NCBI GenBank assembly: GCA_958450365.1
Contig: CAUEEP010000737.1
Location: 1,353,501 to 1,417,500, forward strand
From: Mesorhabditis belari
Taxonomy: Eukaryota; Nematoda; Chromadorea; Rhabditida; Rhabditidae
Reading direction: 5' to 3'
Length of the DNA stretch: 64,000 bases
Below the pieces are notes generated by a model. That model was given only the letters and a program-made list of their open reading frames with translations. It ran no database searches and was not told where the DNA came from. Shown in pieces: positions 49,301 to 59,080 of this stretch. The stretch's first letter is position 1. Each line of letters begins with the position of its first letter. The position numbers and the translations under genes are program-made.

Positions 49301-52300
49301 ATGGCGGGGAAAGATGGACCAAGCTGATTGATTGTGGAAAAAGCTGATTGATTTTGATAGCCGTTTGTGATTTGTTGAACAGCGACTGAAAAAAAGTTTC
49401 ATTTCAATTACCAAGCTCTAGTTTTTAACGATAAGCGGACTTATTCCAGAACTAGTTTTCTTCGTTTTAACCTTGCCTTCTCTAGACTTAAACTGGCTTG
49501 AATTTTGTGTTAAAAGAAAGAAGACTTTTCACTCTATATCAAGACATTAACAGTTAACATTAACAGTTAACATTAACAGTTAACATTAACAGTTAAGATT
49601 AACAGTTAAGATTAACAGTTAACATTAACAGTTAACAGTAAGTTAATTCAAGACATTATATCATATATCAGGACATTAACAGTAAGTTAACAGTAAGTCA
49701 ACAGTAAGTTAACAAACTAAGTTTAGCTTTAGAAATTTAAAGATATGATTTAAAGAAATGATTTAAAGAAAATTTCAAACAAAAAATCGATTCTCTTGTT
49801 TTTTGATTAAACAAATGACAAAGAAACCTTCATTTTTTGTCTCTTTTCCATTTAAAGTCTCGATTCGATGATGCATATGTGTGTAATCGACTTTCATCTA
49901 AACATTTTATAAATTTTTCGAAAAGAAAAAGTTAAAGACGTTTGTTTTTTTTTTTTTTAAATACTTATGTTTGTCAATAATTTTTCAATATTAAATTAAG
50001 ATATTCTTGAAAATTTTTAGTTTATAAGAGTTTATAAGAAAGATTTCCCCTTGACATACCGAATTTTTTCGTTCTTCGTTCATTTTTTTTTCTTCTCAAT
50101 CAAAAATGACTAGAAAATATTAGAAAAATGAAAAATGAAACTAAAGAATGATTTGAGAAATTGAAGGAGATTAAGAAATTGAAGGAAATTAAGAAATTGA
50201 AGGAAATTAAGAAATTGAAGAACGTTAAGAAATTGAAGAACGTTAAGAAATTGAAGAAAGTTAAGAAAACAGATAAAGAAAATAAAGCTTATTTGAAATT
50301 GCTGTTTTTAAGCTATACTTTGTGCGCAAAAACTTGAAACACACAATGATCTAGCGCACTTAAATCTTTGTTTTTTTTTTCTTGTAAACTTGAATAAAAA
50401 GATTGAAAACAGTGCGCCAGATAATGAGGGTTTTTACTCTTGAATTACAAAGTATAAAGAGCAGAAAAGTTTACGTCGAAAATGGAATGGAATGGAATGG
50501 AATGGAATCGATTGGAATGGAATGGAATCGAATGGAATGGAATGGAATGGAATGGAATGGAATCGATTGGAATCGAATGGAATCGAATGGAATCGAATGG
50601 AATGGAATGGAATGGAATGGAATCGAATCGAATGGAATCAAATGGAATCAAATGGAATCAAATGGAATCAAATGGAATCGAAGGGAGCCGAAGGGAGCCG
50701 AATCGAATGGAATCGAATGGAATCGAATGGAATCGAATGGAATCGAATCGAATGGAATCAAATGGAATCAAATGGAATCAAATGGAATCGAAGGGAGCCG
50801 AATCGAATGGAATCGAATCGAATCGAATCAAATCGAATCGAATGGAATAGAATAGAATCGAATCGAATCGAATCGAGTAAAGTCTTTTAATTAAAATTTT
50901 TTGTAAAGTTAAAAGTTGAAAGCTAAAAGATTTCTCGAATTTCTTTAAGCAGAAAGAGAAAAGAAAAAGCACAGATGTTGTTGAATGTTTAAAATTGAGA
51001 TCGAAGGGGGAAAAGAGAAAAGAAATCCCGGAAAAGCCGCGAAATGTGGAAGTTTTCAACTGAATTCTCTTTTTGAGCAAAGAGTTTTTCAAGAGAATTT
51101 TGGAAAAATCAGTTTCCCTCTCAATGTTTGCATAGTGAGAAAAAAGAGAGGAGAAAAACGGTAAAAATTGATCGCTTTTTGTTGTTCTATAGCCAAAAAC
51201 TTATTCAATGTGGTGAAATTGTGAAGGAATCTTGTAAAAAAATAAGATTTTAGAGAGCAATGGAGCAATTAGAGCACCTTCAACTATTGCTCTATTGCTA
51301 TTTTTGACAGATTTTAAAGAAAAATTTTCATTTCTTTTAAAGAATTTTAGATTCAAAAGAATGAAATAAGATTTGAACTGGAAAATCTTTTTTTTTTTTC
51401 TTGAAATTTTTTGAAAAGACTGATCCCAGTCTTGGAAAGGGTCCTTTAAAGAAAAAAAAAATCAGGAAAACCATTTCCTTTTGCTGGCCAATTCGACACC
51501 CAGCTGACCCCCATTTCTCTCAAAAAAAAACCTTGTGAAAAGAATGAATCTAATAGCTAAGAAGCTAAGAATGAATCTAATAGCTATTGACTAAGAAAAG
51601 ATAGGAAAGCTAAGAAATTTCGAGTAATTTTTCATTTGTAAAGGTTGTATGCTTTTTTTTTGATTTATTGATTCATTTTGACTTTGATCTCGATGAAATC
51701 AATGAAAAAGAATTCATTAAATCGTATATTTATGCTAATTTTCTTATGTTAATGCCAAAAAAAAATTCGATAGGCTAGCGCCAGTCCGAAGCCAGTTCAA
51801 TCGATTTAATCCAATTGATTGCTTGAATTTTCTATTCTAGAAACAATAAAAACTCTGCTTTTGACTGAACAGAGTCAATTTTTATCGTAGATTGAAATGC
51901 TTTTTTTCTAAGTCTAACAATAAGTTAAAGTTTGTGAACAAGTTTGTGAACAAGTTTACGAACAAGTTTACGAACAAGTTTGTGAACTGAACAAGTTTGC
52001 GAACAAGTTTGTGAACAAGTTTGTGAACAAGTTTACCAACAAGTTCGCGAACAAGTTTGTAAACAAGTTTGCGAACAAGTTTGCGACCAACTATAGAAGG
52101 AATCTTTTATCAGCCATCAGTAAATGAACAATCTAAAGAAATCTAAAGAAATCTAAAGAAATCTTTAGAAATCTTTAGAAATCTTAATAAAAAATTTAGA
52201 AATCTTTCATTCAATATTGCAAATGTTGAGGATAAGATAGCTGAACTCTATTTTTTAGCTTTAAAACCCGTCGATCTCTATGTTTTCCTTTCTAGCCGGC

Positions 52301-55300
52301 TCTTTTTAATGGATCTCTCGATGTTTATGTGAAAATATGCAATCTAGGCAAAGAAAGCAAAGAAATCAAAGGTACTCAAGCGTAAAGAAAACGAAAAAAA
52401 ACCTAGCGAATGCTTTTATAATTCCATTTTCTTGAAAAAAAATAGATGATGATGAAGCTATTGAAAGGAGGAATTCAATAAAAACAAAAAAAACTCATGG
52501 AATAGAGCTTTTTGAGAGAAATAGGTGAATCAGATTAGGGAAAAGTTGGGGAATTTATATGCAAATAGTGATTTATGGCCGCAATTTTTCAAAATTTTCA
52601 CTTTTTCAATGTTTTCAAAGGTGAATTTGATAAAATTATGATTAATTATCAAATTATTAAAATAAAATTATGATTAATTATCAAATTATTAAAATAAAAT
52701 TATCAAATTCATTAACGAAAACCCGGCTTCGAATCACTAATATTATAAGTGACTGAAATGACTGAAAGTTTCGATTTTAATTTTTCTTGGGAGAGCCCTA
52801 GAGGCGAATCTAGATGGATCCAATCAAGAAACTTCTCTAAATTTCCCCAATTTTTGACTGTAAAATGATGATTTGGTAACTCTTTTTGCAGGTAAACATC
52901 TTTAGAACTAGCGTAACTCTCGAGGCAGATAGCTTGGTGAGTAACCAAGCGATCTTCCCAACTTTGCAATCTTTGATTACAATTAGAACTAGCCGTAACT
53001 CACCAAGCGATCTGCTTCGAGAGTTACGCTAGTTTTAAGCCTTTACTTTTTCTTTCACCAGCAACTTTGCAACTTTCCAACTTTGCAATCTTTCATTACA
53101 ATTTTCATTCTAAAGTTTTAGCCTAATTTAGAGCTTACTGCTAGCGGTTATATTCTCTTTTTCGTTAAAGAGAATATAACCGCTAGCATCTAAAAGCTCT
53201 AAAGCTCTAAAGGCTTAGGCTAAAACTTTAGAATAAAAATTGTAATCAAAGATTGCAAAGTTGGTTATATTCTCTTTAACGAAAAAGAGAATATAACCCT
53301 AATAAAATTTTCGCACTAGCGAGATCACAACCCCTTCCACATTTACTGAGGCGAGTGTAGTTGTCGTAGCCGAGATACTCCGATGACCGGGCTGGGGCGC
53401 CGAGGGACCCATGGGAGTCGAACCCACGACAACCCGCGCCGACTTGCTCAACTTGGATCGGAGGGTGACCACAGACCCTTCCCCTTTCTGGGCCCCAACC
53501 TCTAATATTGCATCTAAAAATCCAAAAAGGAAGATTGGAAAGAAATTCTTGCTTTTAAAAACCAAATGATATTTAAGATTCGAAAATCGTGAGCTTTTTT
53601 GAGGAATTACGGTACCATACTTTAGCATTATGGTGTAGTACTAGTTGGAAAATAGATTTAGTTACAATATAAAGACATTATTATCATTAAGACCATTAAA
53701 ATTGAATCAAAATCTCAACCTCACTCCTCATTTGAGTGACACTGCGCGATTGATGATCGTCATTCGTGAATTTTCTTGATGAGAAAGCCATTCAGAATTC
53801 AATCAAATCGAATTTTTCCGATTTTTTTCTTATCGCAAAGTTTTCTTGAAGGGGAAACGCTTATAATTTAGGGGTATTCAAAGAAAAAAATGATGATAAG
53901 AGATGAAAAGAAAAGAAAAGAAAAGAAAAGAAAAGAGAAAGAAGAGTTAGAGATGTTTAGGAAATCTTTTTGAGGAAAAAAAAAGGAAGAGGTCATCCGG
54001 GAAAATGAAAAGAAATCATTCAAGCATCAGCATTCATCAGACTTTTCCGATAGCTTGGTAGTAAAGTAGTAGCAGTAGCAAAGTATTGCACTTGAGTCCC
54101 ATTTAGGTAGTGGAAATTTTGGGGAGAGTAAATTTTCGGTCATCAGCTTGAATCACTTTCATTTTTCGACTTTTTTAAAGTTGCTGTGTTAGGTCAATTT
54201 ATTCAAAAAAACATATGCCTTAATGCAAGTGGTTCTTGGATGTCTGCAGGGGTTTTTTTTGCAAAAAAACCCATAAGAGTCCCATCGAAAAGGGATTTGA
54301 TTCGAGATGCATGCCGAAAAAAAAACTCTTTTTTACTCTCTTGAACTCAAAGCTTCGATCAGAGGCCTTTTTTTGGGGTAAATTTGCTTAAAAATTCGAG
54401 TTTTCCTTAAACAATCTTCAGTATTGAAGATTGATTGATGCGGGATATATAGTGCTGCGTTTAATGGATCTTTTTCGCTTTCTAAGACAATACATTAACC
54501 TAAGCTGAAAAATAACAATTAAACATAAAATCTACATAGATCAATCTACATAATTTTACATAGAATAGAGGTACTGTAATATTTTTTTAATATTGGGTTG
54601 GTGAATTGAAAACTGCCGGCTATTGTCATATGTGACAGTTTGAGCACTTTCTTCAAAAGAAACCCATTTTGGTATCAATGGAAAAGTTGTAGAGAATCAA
54701 AAATCAAGCTTATATCCAAATTTTCAGAACGATTCAAAAACTGGTTTTCAAGAAATGCCAAATTTACGAATTTTCACAAATGAAACGGCGGAAAAGGAGG
54801 GGAGGGGACGGGAGGGGGTTACGGTATCTGTCTGTCTTTCTGTCTGTCTTTCTGTCTGTCTTTCTGTCTGCCTTACTGTACGGGCATTTTTTCAGCCGTA
54901 TTTTGACCAATATTTCATTTTGCATGAATATTATATTTTAAGTTGTTTTTGGTGTCATTCGATGCGTAATTTCATTCTGCATCAAATGATCGTTAAAATA
55001 GTCAATATATTGGGTTGGTGAATTGAAAACTGCCGGCTATTGTCATATGTCACAGTTCTCACACTTTCTTCAAAAGAAACCCATTTTGGTGTCAATGGAA
55101 AAGTTGTAGAAAATCAAAAATCAAGCTTATATCCAAATTTTCAGAACGATTCAAAAATTGGTTTTCAACAAATGCGAAATTTACAAATTTTCACAAAACT
55201 TGCATTTTAAGCAAAACTACTAAGTGTATCTTTTTGGAAATTTGGCTATAAGCCTCATTTTTGATTCTCTACAACTTTTCTATTGACACCAAAATGGGTT

Positions 55301-56570
55301 TCTTTTGAAGAAGGTGCTCAAACTGGGACATCCCTCCATTTTTGAGTCTCACACTTGTCTCACACACAAACCAAAATCCTACTACGAAAGAGGAATCCGC
55401 AAATTGCCTGTAAAATGGGCAGAAGTCGTCAATAATAATGGAAATTATTTGGAATGAATTTATGGTTTTATGTTGAATAAATTTTAGTTCAAAGTCCCGC
55501 AGTTTTCAATTCACCAACCCAATAACTTTAGCAACCCTAACCGAGCAGTACAAAAATGCTATGCAAAAGATGCAAAAAGAACAGTTAAATTCTAGTTAAA
55601 ATCTTCTTTTTTTTTCATCTTTTTCTGCATTAATAAGTTTTAAAATTTAATTAATTAGCATTCTTTTTATTATTAATTAAATAATTTTTAGAGTTAATTA
55701 ATATAAAAGTAGTGCATTTTGTACTTCATTATTGCAAATTCGTGCTTATCTTAGCTAACAAAAATTGGCACATTTTTGCTAGCTAAGATTTTGTTTTCAT
55801 TTTGTTTTCGAGAGCAGCAATGTCTAATGTCTAATGTAATGTCTAATGTAATGTCTAATGTTTAAAGCACGTTTAAAGTCTAATGAATCTAGTGAAGTCT
55901 AATGAATCTAGTGAAGTCTAATGAATCTAGTGAAGTCTAATGAATCTAGTGAAGTCTAATGAATCTAGTGAAGTCTAATGAATCTAGTGAAGTCTAATGA
56001 ATCTAGTGAAGTCTAATGAATCTAGTGAAGTCTAATGAATCAAATCTCCATTGATTTGAAATAACTAAACGAAAAAAAAACTATCAACTGGAGTTTCTTT
56101 TTTGAGAAAATGATCCTTTTTATAGAAAGAAACACTATAGAATGAGAAGATTTGATCACAAACCTTTCTCCTCACGGTTTTCGTCAATTCACTCCCATCC
56201 GGCGTCTCAATTCGATATGTCATTATGCTCACACGCGCTCCGTCTGCTGAATCGACCTCTTCTTCCTGAAAATTCTCATTATATTATATACTTATTCAAT
56301 ATCTTCCTTTGATTTTGATAAAAATGAAAAGCTTAGCAATTTTTTAATTTTCTTTACTCACTTGTGTCATATCGATCAACCGTCCTCCCTCCAAATCCAC
56401 CGGAATTTCGTCGTTAAAACCCCGTGGATGCATCGCGTTGTTGTGAAGCTAAAGAAGTTTTCGATTTCTTGAAATTTGAAAAGAAAAGCTACCTGTACGA
56501 TGCTGGGCATTGTGCCCAGATTGCTCTCCAGAAACCACTCCCTCGATTGGGTTACTGAATGGGAAAACAT
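40318..56570 (-). CDS. FGD/EXC-5-type Rho GEF (DH-PH-FYVE-like-PH)
   Basis: About 25 minus-strand exons form one Rho/Cdc42 guanine-nucleotide exchange factor. The N-terminal region is low in motifs: exons about 56554-56493, 56448-56362, 56265-56164, 49385-49243, 48591-48529, 48488-48343, 46922-46838, 45285-45190 (acidic, SDEGEEDLSEEENDEDE) and 44958-44860. The DH domain runs 44786-43013 (ELVDSEQRYVDKLRLL; SKLFSNISSLHTFHNTHLLP; HLICPVQRVMRYQLLLQ; AAEHANETMRKL). The first PH follows (FIEMGPIQK; RYLFLFNDLVLL; CVELFADSRDVKEKWMRKLQ; to about 42060). A FYVE-like finger at 41672-41265 has four CxxC pairs (CAEC, CSKC, CDKC, CEAC) but no RKHHCR basic motif. The second PH spans 41202-40318 (KPFKRYFAVRNDFCLYSYES; WMAVLDLAANAQLSQSDTE; TGA 40318-40320). 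FGD proteins link phosphoinositide signals to actin; EXC-5 shapes tubular cells in C. elegans. The start may be ATG 56568-56570 or further upstream. Confidence 0.85.
40675..40731. repeat. (atctattt)n microsatellite
   Basis: Seven to eight units in an intron near the 3' end of the FGD-type gene. Confidence 0.9.
41707..42003. repeat. 12-bp minisatellite (ttatccattagc/atcacc)n
   Basis: About 25 units with two interleaved variants, intronic, between the first PH and FYVE-like exons. Confidence 0.96.
43985..44308. repeat. (aaagatctctatctct)n array
   Basis: Units of 15 and 21 bp alternate (one or two tctatc steps). Intronic, within the DH-coding part of the gene. Confidence 0.96.
45331..46592 (-). 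mobile_element. mariner transposon, nearly full length, with both terminal repeats
   Basis: The terminal repeats ttaggttgtccagttataaa (45331) and ttataactggacaacctaa-like sequence (to about 46592) bracket a minus-strand transposase starting MTETKFRLCASLWYDFKLGK (46420-46422). It shows the mariner order: helix-turn-helix region, CDEKWIPYDN (first Asp), LIQDNARPHVA (second) and PPYSPDISPSDYHLFRSM (third), that is a D,D34D catalytic set, all present. After GNKFKEV the frame shifts twice (around 45545 and 45470) before the expected end RWKQILLTNGEYIVD. It lies within an intron of the FGD-type gene, same strand. Either recently inactivated or disrupted by assembly indels. Confidence 0.93.
46593..46837. 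other. Intron remainder with palindromic phrase
   Basis: Contains cgttaacgaatgattcgtta-like short inverted phrases (46618-46670); otherwise unremarkable. Confidence 0.35.
47025..47140. repeat. Palindrome with tatcacta array
   Basis: caacagttcaacattctcct (47037) is mirrored by aggagaatgttgaactgttg (to about 47130). The centre is cactatat repeats. In addition, flanking sequence at 47150-47230 and 47400-47520 forms a wider inverted repeat (aaatcaagatttgagc... / gctcaaatcttgattt). Confidence 0.85.
47140..48026. other. Intronic spacer of the FGD-type gene
   Basis: The wide inverted repeat noted at 47.15-47.52 kb is present; beyond that it is A/T-rich with no exon supported. Confidence 0.35.
48027..48256. 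mobile_element. TACCGTA-type MITE with internal gggggtactattagag array
   Basis: The ends are taccgtaaatactgtaattg and caattacagtattgacggta. The interior is about ten units of gggggtactattagag. It shares its termini with the MITE at 36.29 kb, whose single tagtaccccac is the likely seed. Confidence 0.85.
48722..49180. repeat. Duplicated block with ctagcacaaat array
   Basis: tctggggtatttgagattct and the following ~60 bp occur at 48727 and again at 49041, each followed by ctagcacaaat units. Between them lies a block (ttgttctatagccaaaaact, 48870) that recurs at 51181-51310. Confidence 0.85.
49555..49710. repeat. (attaacagttaac)n array
   Basis: About ten units, intronic. Confidence 0.9.
50155..50270. 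repeat. (aagaaattgaaggaaatt)n array
   Basis: About six 17-18-bp units, intronic. Confidence 0.9.
50480..50880. repeat. (GGAAT)-based satellite
   Basis: About 80 pentamers of ggaat/cgaat with gaatc and aatca variants. A sub-block (atcaaatggaatc...gaagggagccg) is duplicated at 50640-50705 and 50755-50800. Open frames (MEWNG repeats) are artefacts. Confidence 0.97.
51180..51310. repeat. Second copy of the 48.87-kb block
   Basis: ttgttctatagccaaaaact through ctattgctctattgctattt is shared with 48869-49017 apart from a few indels. Confidence 0.85.
51311..52700. other. Intronic, A/T-rich, with arrays
   Basis: Holds the gaacaagtttgc array (51925-52090, about 13 units) and aatctaaagaa repeats (52130-52200). 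A duplicated attatgattaattatcaaatt phrase lies at 52632-52690. No exon seen. Confidence 0.6.
52900..53300. mobile_element. Nested inverted-repeat cluster
   Basis: Several palindromes interlock: ctagcgtaactctcgaggca / cgagagttacgctag (52911-53034); ctctttttcgttaaagagaatataacc (53153-53185) with ggttatattctctttaacga (53263-53297); and ttctaaagttttagcct / aggctaaaactttagaa (53108-53232). gcaactttgcaatcttt occurs in both orientations. This looks like successive foldback insertions. Confidence 0.75.
53315..53512 (-). mobile_element. tRNA-derived SINE, copy 2
   Basis: Reverse complement of the 27.1-kb element: TTGGGGCCCAGAAAGGGGAA, then the T-arm CGTGGGTTCGACTCCCATGG, then GCGCCCCAGCCCGGTCATCG. 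It has diverged by small indels. Intronic to the FGD-type gene. Confidence 0.75.
53513..54592. other. Intronic spacer
   Basis: (gaaaa)n at about 53905-53935. A block (gggtaaatttgcttaaaaat...cttcagtattgaa, 54375-54427) recurs at 63047-63098. No exon seen. Confidence 0.45.
54593..54785. mobile_element. mariner-derived MITE (family M), truncated copy
   Basis: Left part of family M (ttgggttggtgaattgaaaa to about gaattttcac), stopping without the right end. Confidence 0.75.
54826..54878. repeat. (tgtctgtcttTC)n microsatellite
   Basis: Short tgtctgtctttc units between the two family-M copies. Confidence 0.85.
55010..55522 (+). mobile_element. mariner-derived MITE (family M), complete copy
   Basis: The ends are ttgggttggtgaattgaaaa and gttttcaattcaccaaccca with TA on both sides. 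It carries the transposase C-terminal relic KPKSYYERGIRKLPVKWAEV and VNNNGNYLE with a stop (about 55368-55455). Same structure as 29675-30197. Confidence 0.88.
55810..56042. repeat. 18-bp minisatellite (aatctagtgaagtctaatg)n
   Basis: About nine full units preceded by shorter gtctaatgtaat repeats; intronic. Confidence 0.96.
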
Positions 56571-57600
56571 TTTAAATCAATCTAATTACTGAAGAAAATC
56601 AATATCTAATCAATCAAAATCATAACAATAATTCAAATTTCGTCAAAACTTTAGCTCATTCAGCTTATTATTAAAGAATAAAGGTGTTTTTTAGATTTCG
56701 GGGAAAAAAACGGAGATTTTTGTGTTTCGGTGAAGAAATTCAAGAGGGTTTTGCCAATCCTGAGTACACAGAGACTTTTTGATGAAATAAATGAAAGGGA
56801 AAGAGATTTCTCTGGATATTGAGAAGTGGGTAAAGAAAAGGAAATCATGAAGTAAAAGAATCGAAAATGATACCAGAACACTTGAATTTGTTAACTTTTT
56901 TTTGATGGGAGAATGCGAATCGGACTATCAATTTGTGGCTTGGGCTAGGACTAGTGTACTAGATCTCAGGATTTCGAGTGGGAGCACCTATCTATTGGGA
57001 GCACCTATCTATTGGGAGCACCTATCTTTCTAGGACTGGTGTATTAGATCTCAGGATTTCAATGGGAGCACCTATCTATCTGGAGGATATGCCAGACGGC
57101 GAGCGATTACGCGGTCGAACAAAGAACCTCTCAGCAGTTAAAGTAAAATTTCCAAAGTTCTCCAGAATCTCCAAGCAGTCAAAAACATTGAGAAATTGAA
57201 AACCCAATAAATTTGGGTGGGAGACATAGTTGAAAGCATTGATAAGTGGACACGTCAATGGGTAGAAAAGAAAGAAATCTGCGTGTGTTTGTCTCTCTAA
57301 AAGAATACAAAGATAAGCAGCAGTCACCTTTTCTAAAAAAAAAAGACTTCTATCTTCTCTAAAAACCAGAATTTTCCCATATTAGCTCATTTCCGGATCC
57401 CAAAAATGCGATAGGAATTAGTCATTGCACAAAATATTGGAAAAATTTTGGAAAAATTTTGTTTTGGCTTGATCATCGAATTTTTAGATATGAAAAGTGA
57501 ATATTTGAGACGATTAGCTAAATTTAAAAGCAACTTTACGCCATTTAGATGTATTTTTTTGCTGAAAAAGAGTAAACACGTCCTTTCTGGCGCACTTAAA
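56571..57600. other. Region upstream of the FGD-type gene model
   Basis: Would contain its promoter or a further first exon. A repeated phrase (ggagcacctatctattgg, three times at 56982-57028, plus 57064) precedes the dispersed motif gccagacggcgagcgattac (57091). No gene supported. Confidence 0.4.
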
Positions 57601-57619
57601 CTCCCATTTTTCTTGTACA

Positions 57620-57770
57620 GCTAAGGCTTAGGCTTAGGCTTAGGCTTAGGCTTGGACTTAGGCTTGGACTTAGTGCGTAGGCTAGCGGCTAGCGCCTAGC
57701 ACTAAGTCTATTTGGGTTTGGGCTGAACCCCCATTTTCTGGTTAGGCTTAGGCTTAGGCTTAGGTTTCTA
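57620..57770 (+). repeat. Interstitial TTAGGC tracts
   Basis: About five TTAGGC units at 57624-57653 and about four at 57743-57766, separated by a degenerate ttaggcttggac/ctagcgcctag stretch. TTAGGC is the nematode telomere unit. Confidence 0.9.
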
Positions 57771-58620
57771 TCTCAATTGATCGAAAAACATTGAGTGCGT
57801 TAGAAAGGTTGTGTTTACAATTGAAAGCACAAAGTACGCCATCAATCTTGAATTTCCTGTTGTACTGGGTTTTTAGTAAAGAACTGGGTTCTTAAAAATG
57901 GAGATTGAGTACGCGAGAAATGGTGTGTTTACGTTTGAAGCGTAAAGAACCAAGAAGACAAAGCTGATTAACAATTGAAGGGTGTAAACTCAAACAAGCT
58001 GGCATAATCGAATCAAGAACAAATGTAGAGCTCAAGAAAAGAATATTGAATAAAGTGTTAATAAGAAAATGATGTTTAATTGGTTTATTTAGAGATTTTG
58101 GAGTTATCTTAACTCCGAAATAGACTAAAAAGAAAGACCCGGTCACCAATTGATACGCTTTCTGAATAAATAAGATTGAGTCATCAAAGAAAGCGGAAAA
58201 GAAAAAGAGAAAACCGATAAGCCAAATGATACGCCCTGATCGTAAAAGTAAAAGTAAAACTCTATTTCTTTCATTTTTTTTTGAACTTTTGAAAATTTCT
58301 CTTAGAGAACTCCGCCCACGGGGCTTCTGCAAAAAGAAGTTGAAGAAAACAAACAGAAATTTCTAGAAATGAAAGTTTTCGGCTTATCCGAGGGTTTTAT
58401 GTAGAAAAAAACAGACTGACAAAGTTTTAAAGTCTTAGATTTAAAGCTGAACATCAAAGGGATTTTGACACGCCTTCGTCTAACGCTAGATCACTGATCA
58501 AATGTCTTTTTGATTTAATTCTAATCATTTATCTTTTCGGTATTTTAAATAATAGATGAAGAACTTTTTTTCTTTAGTTAATATCTTTTTAATTTACAAA
58601 AGAAAGATACTCTTTTTCTT
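57771..58620. other. Spacer with an open hydrophobic minus frame
   Basis: A 146-codon minus frame (57892-58332) is rich in Phe/Leu and overlaps two copies of the dispersed palindromic repeat. I do not regard it as a supported gene. Confidence 0.35.
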
Positions 58621-58627
58621 TTCCCTA

Positions 58628-58922
58628 TTTAAGCAAGTCAGCAAGTCAGCAAAGCAAGCAAGCAAGCCAGCAAAGCAAGCAAGGTAGCTAAGCAAGCAAG
58701 GTAGCTAAGCAAGCAAGCCAGCAAAGCAAGCAAGGTAGCAAAGCAAGCAAGGTAGCTAAGCAAGCAAGCCAGCAAAGCAAGCAAGGTAGCTAAGCAAGCA
58801 AGGTAGCTAAACAAGCAAGGTAGCTAAGCAAGCAAGCCAGCTAAACAAGCAAGGTAGCAAAGCAAGCAAGGTAGCTAAGCAAGCAAGCCAGCAAAGCAAG
58901 CGATCCAGCAAAGCAAGCAAGC
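58628..58922. repeat. (aagcaagcaaggtagct)n array
   Basis: About 20 units of agcaagcaaggtagct and aagccagcaaagcaagc variants. Confidence 0.95.
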
Positions 58923-59080
58923 ATCTTCAGAACAAAAATCTTCTAACTTACAATCTAACTTTCAAAGGATTCAAGATATTTAGAATCTTTCTGGCACACT
59001 TAATTCTTCAATTTCTCGAAAGTGGAAAATTAAGTGCACAAGAAAGAATGTGTTTCAAATTTTACAGCAATAAAGTACAT

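Noticed and set aside
50403..50855. 150-codon frame of MEWNG-type repeats
   Set aside because: Product of the GGAAT satellite.
57892..58332. 146-codon hydrophobic minus-strand frame
   Set aside because: Phe/Leu/Ile bias follows from A/T-rich DNA; it overlaps copies of a dispersed palindromic repeat and has no family resemblance.
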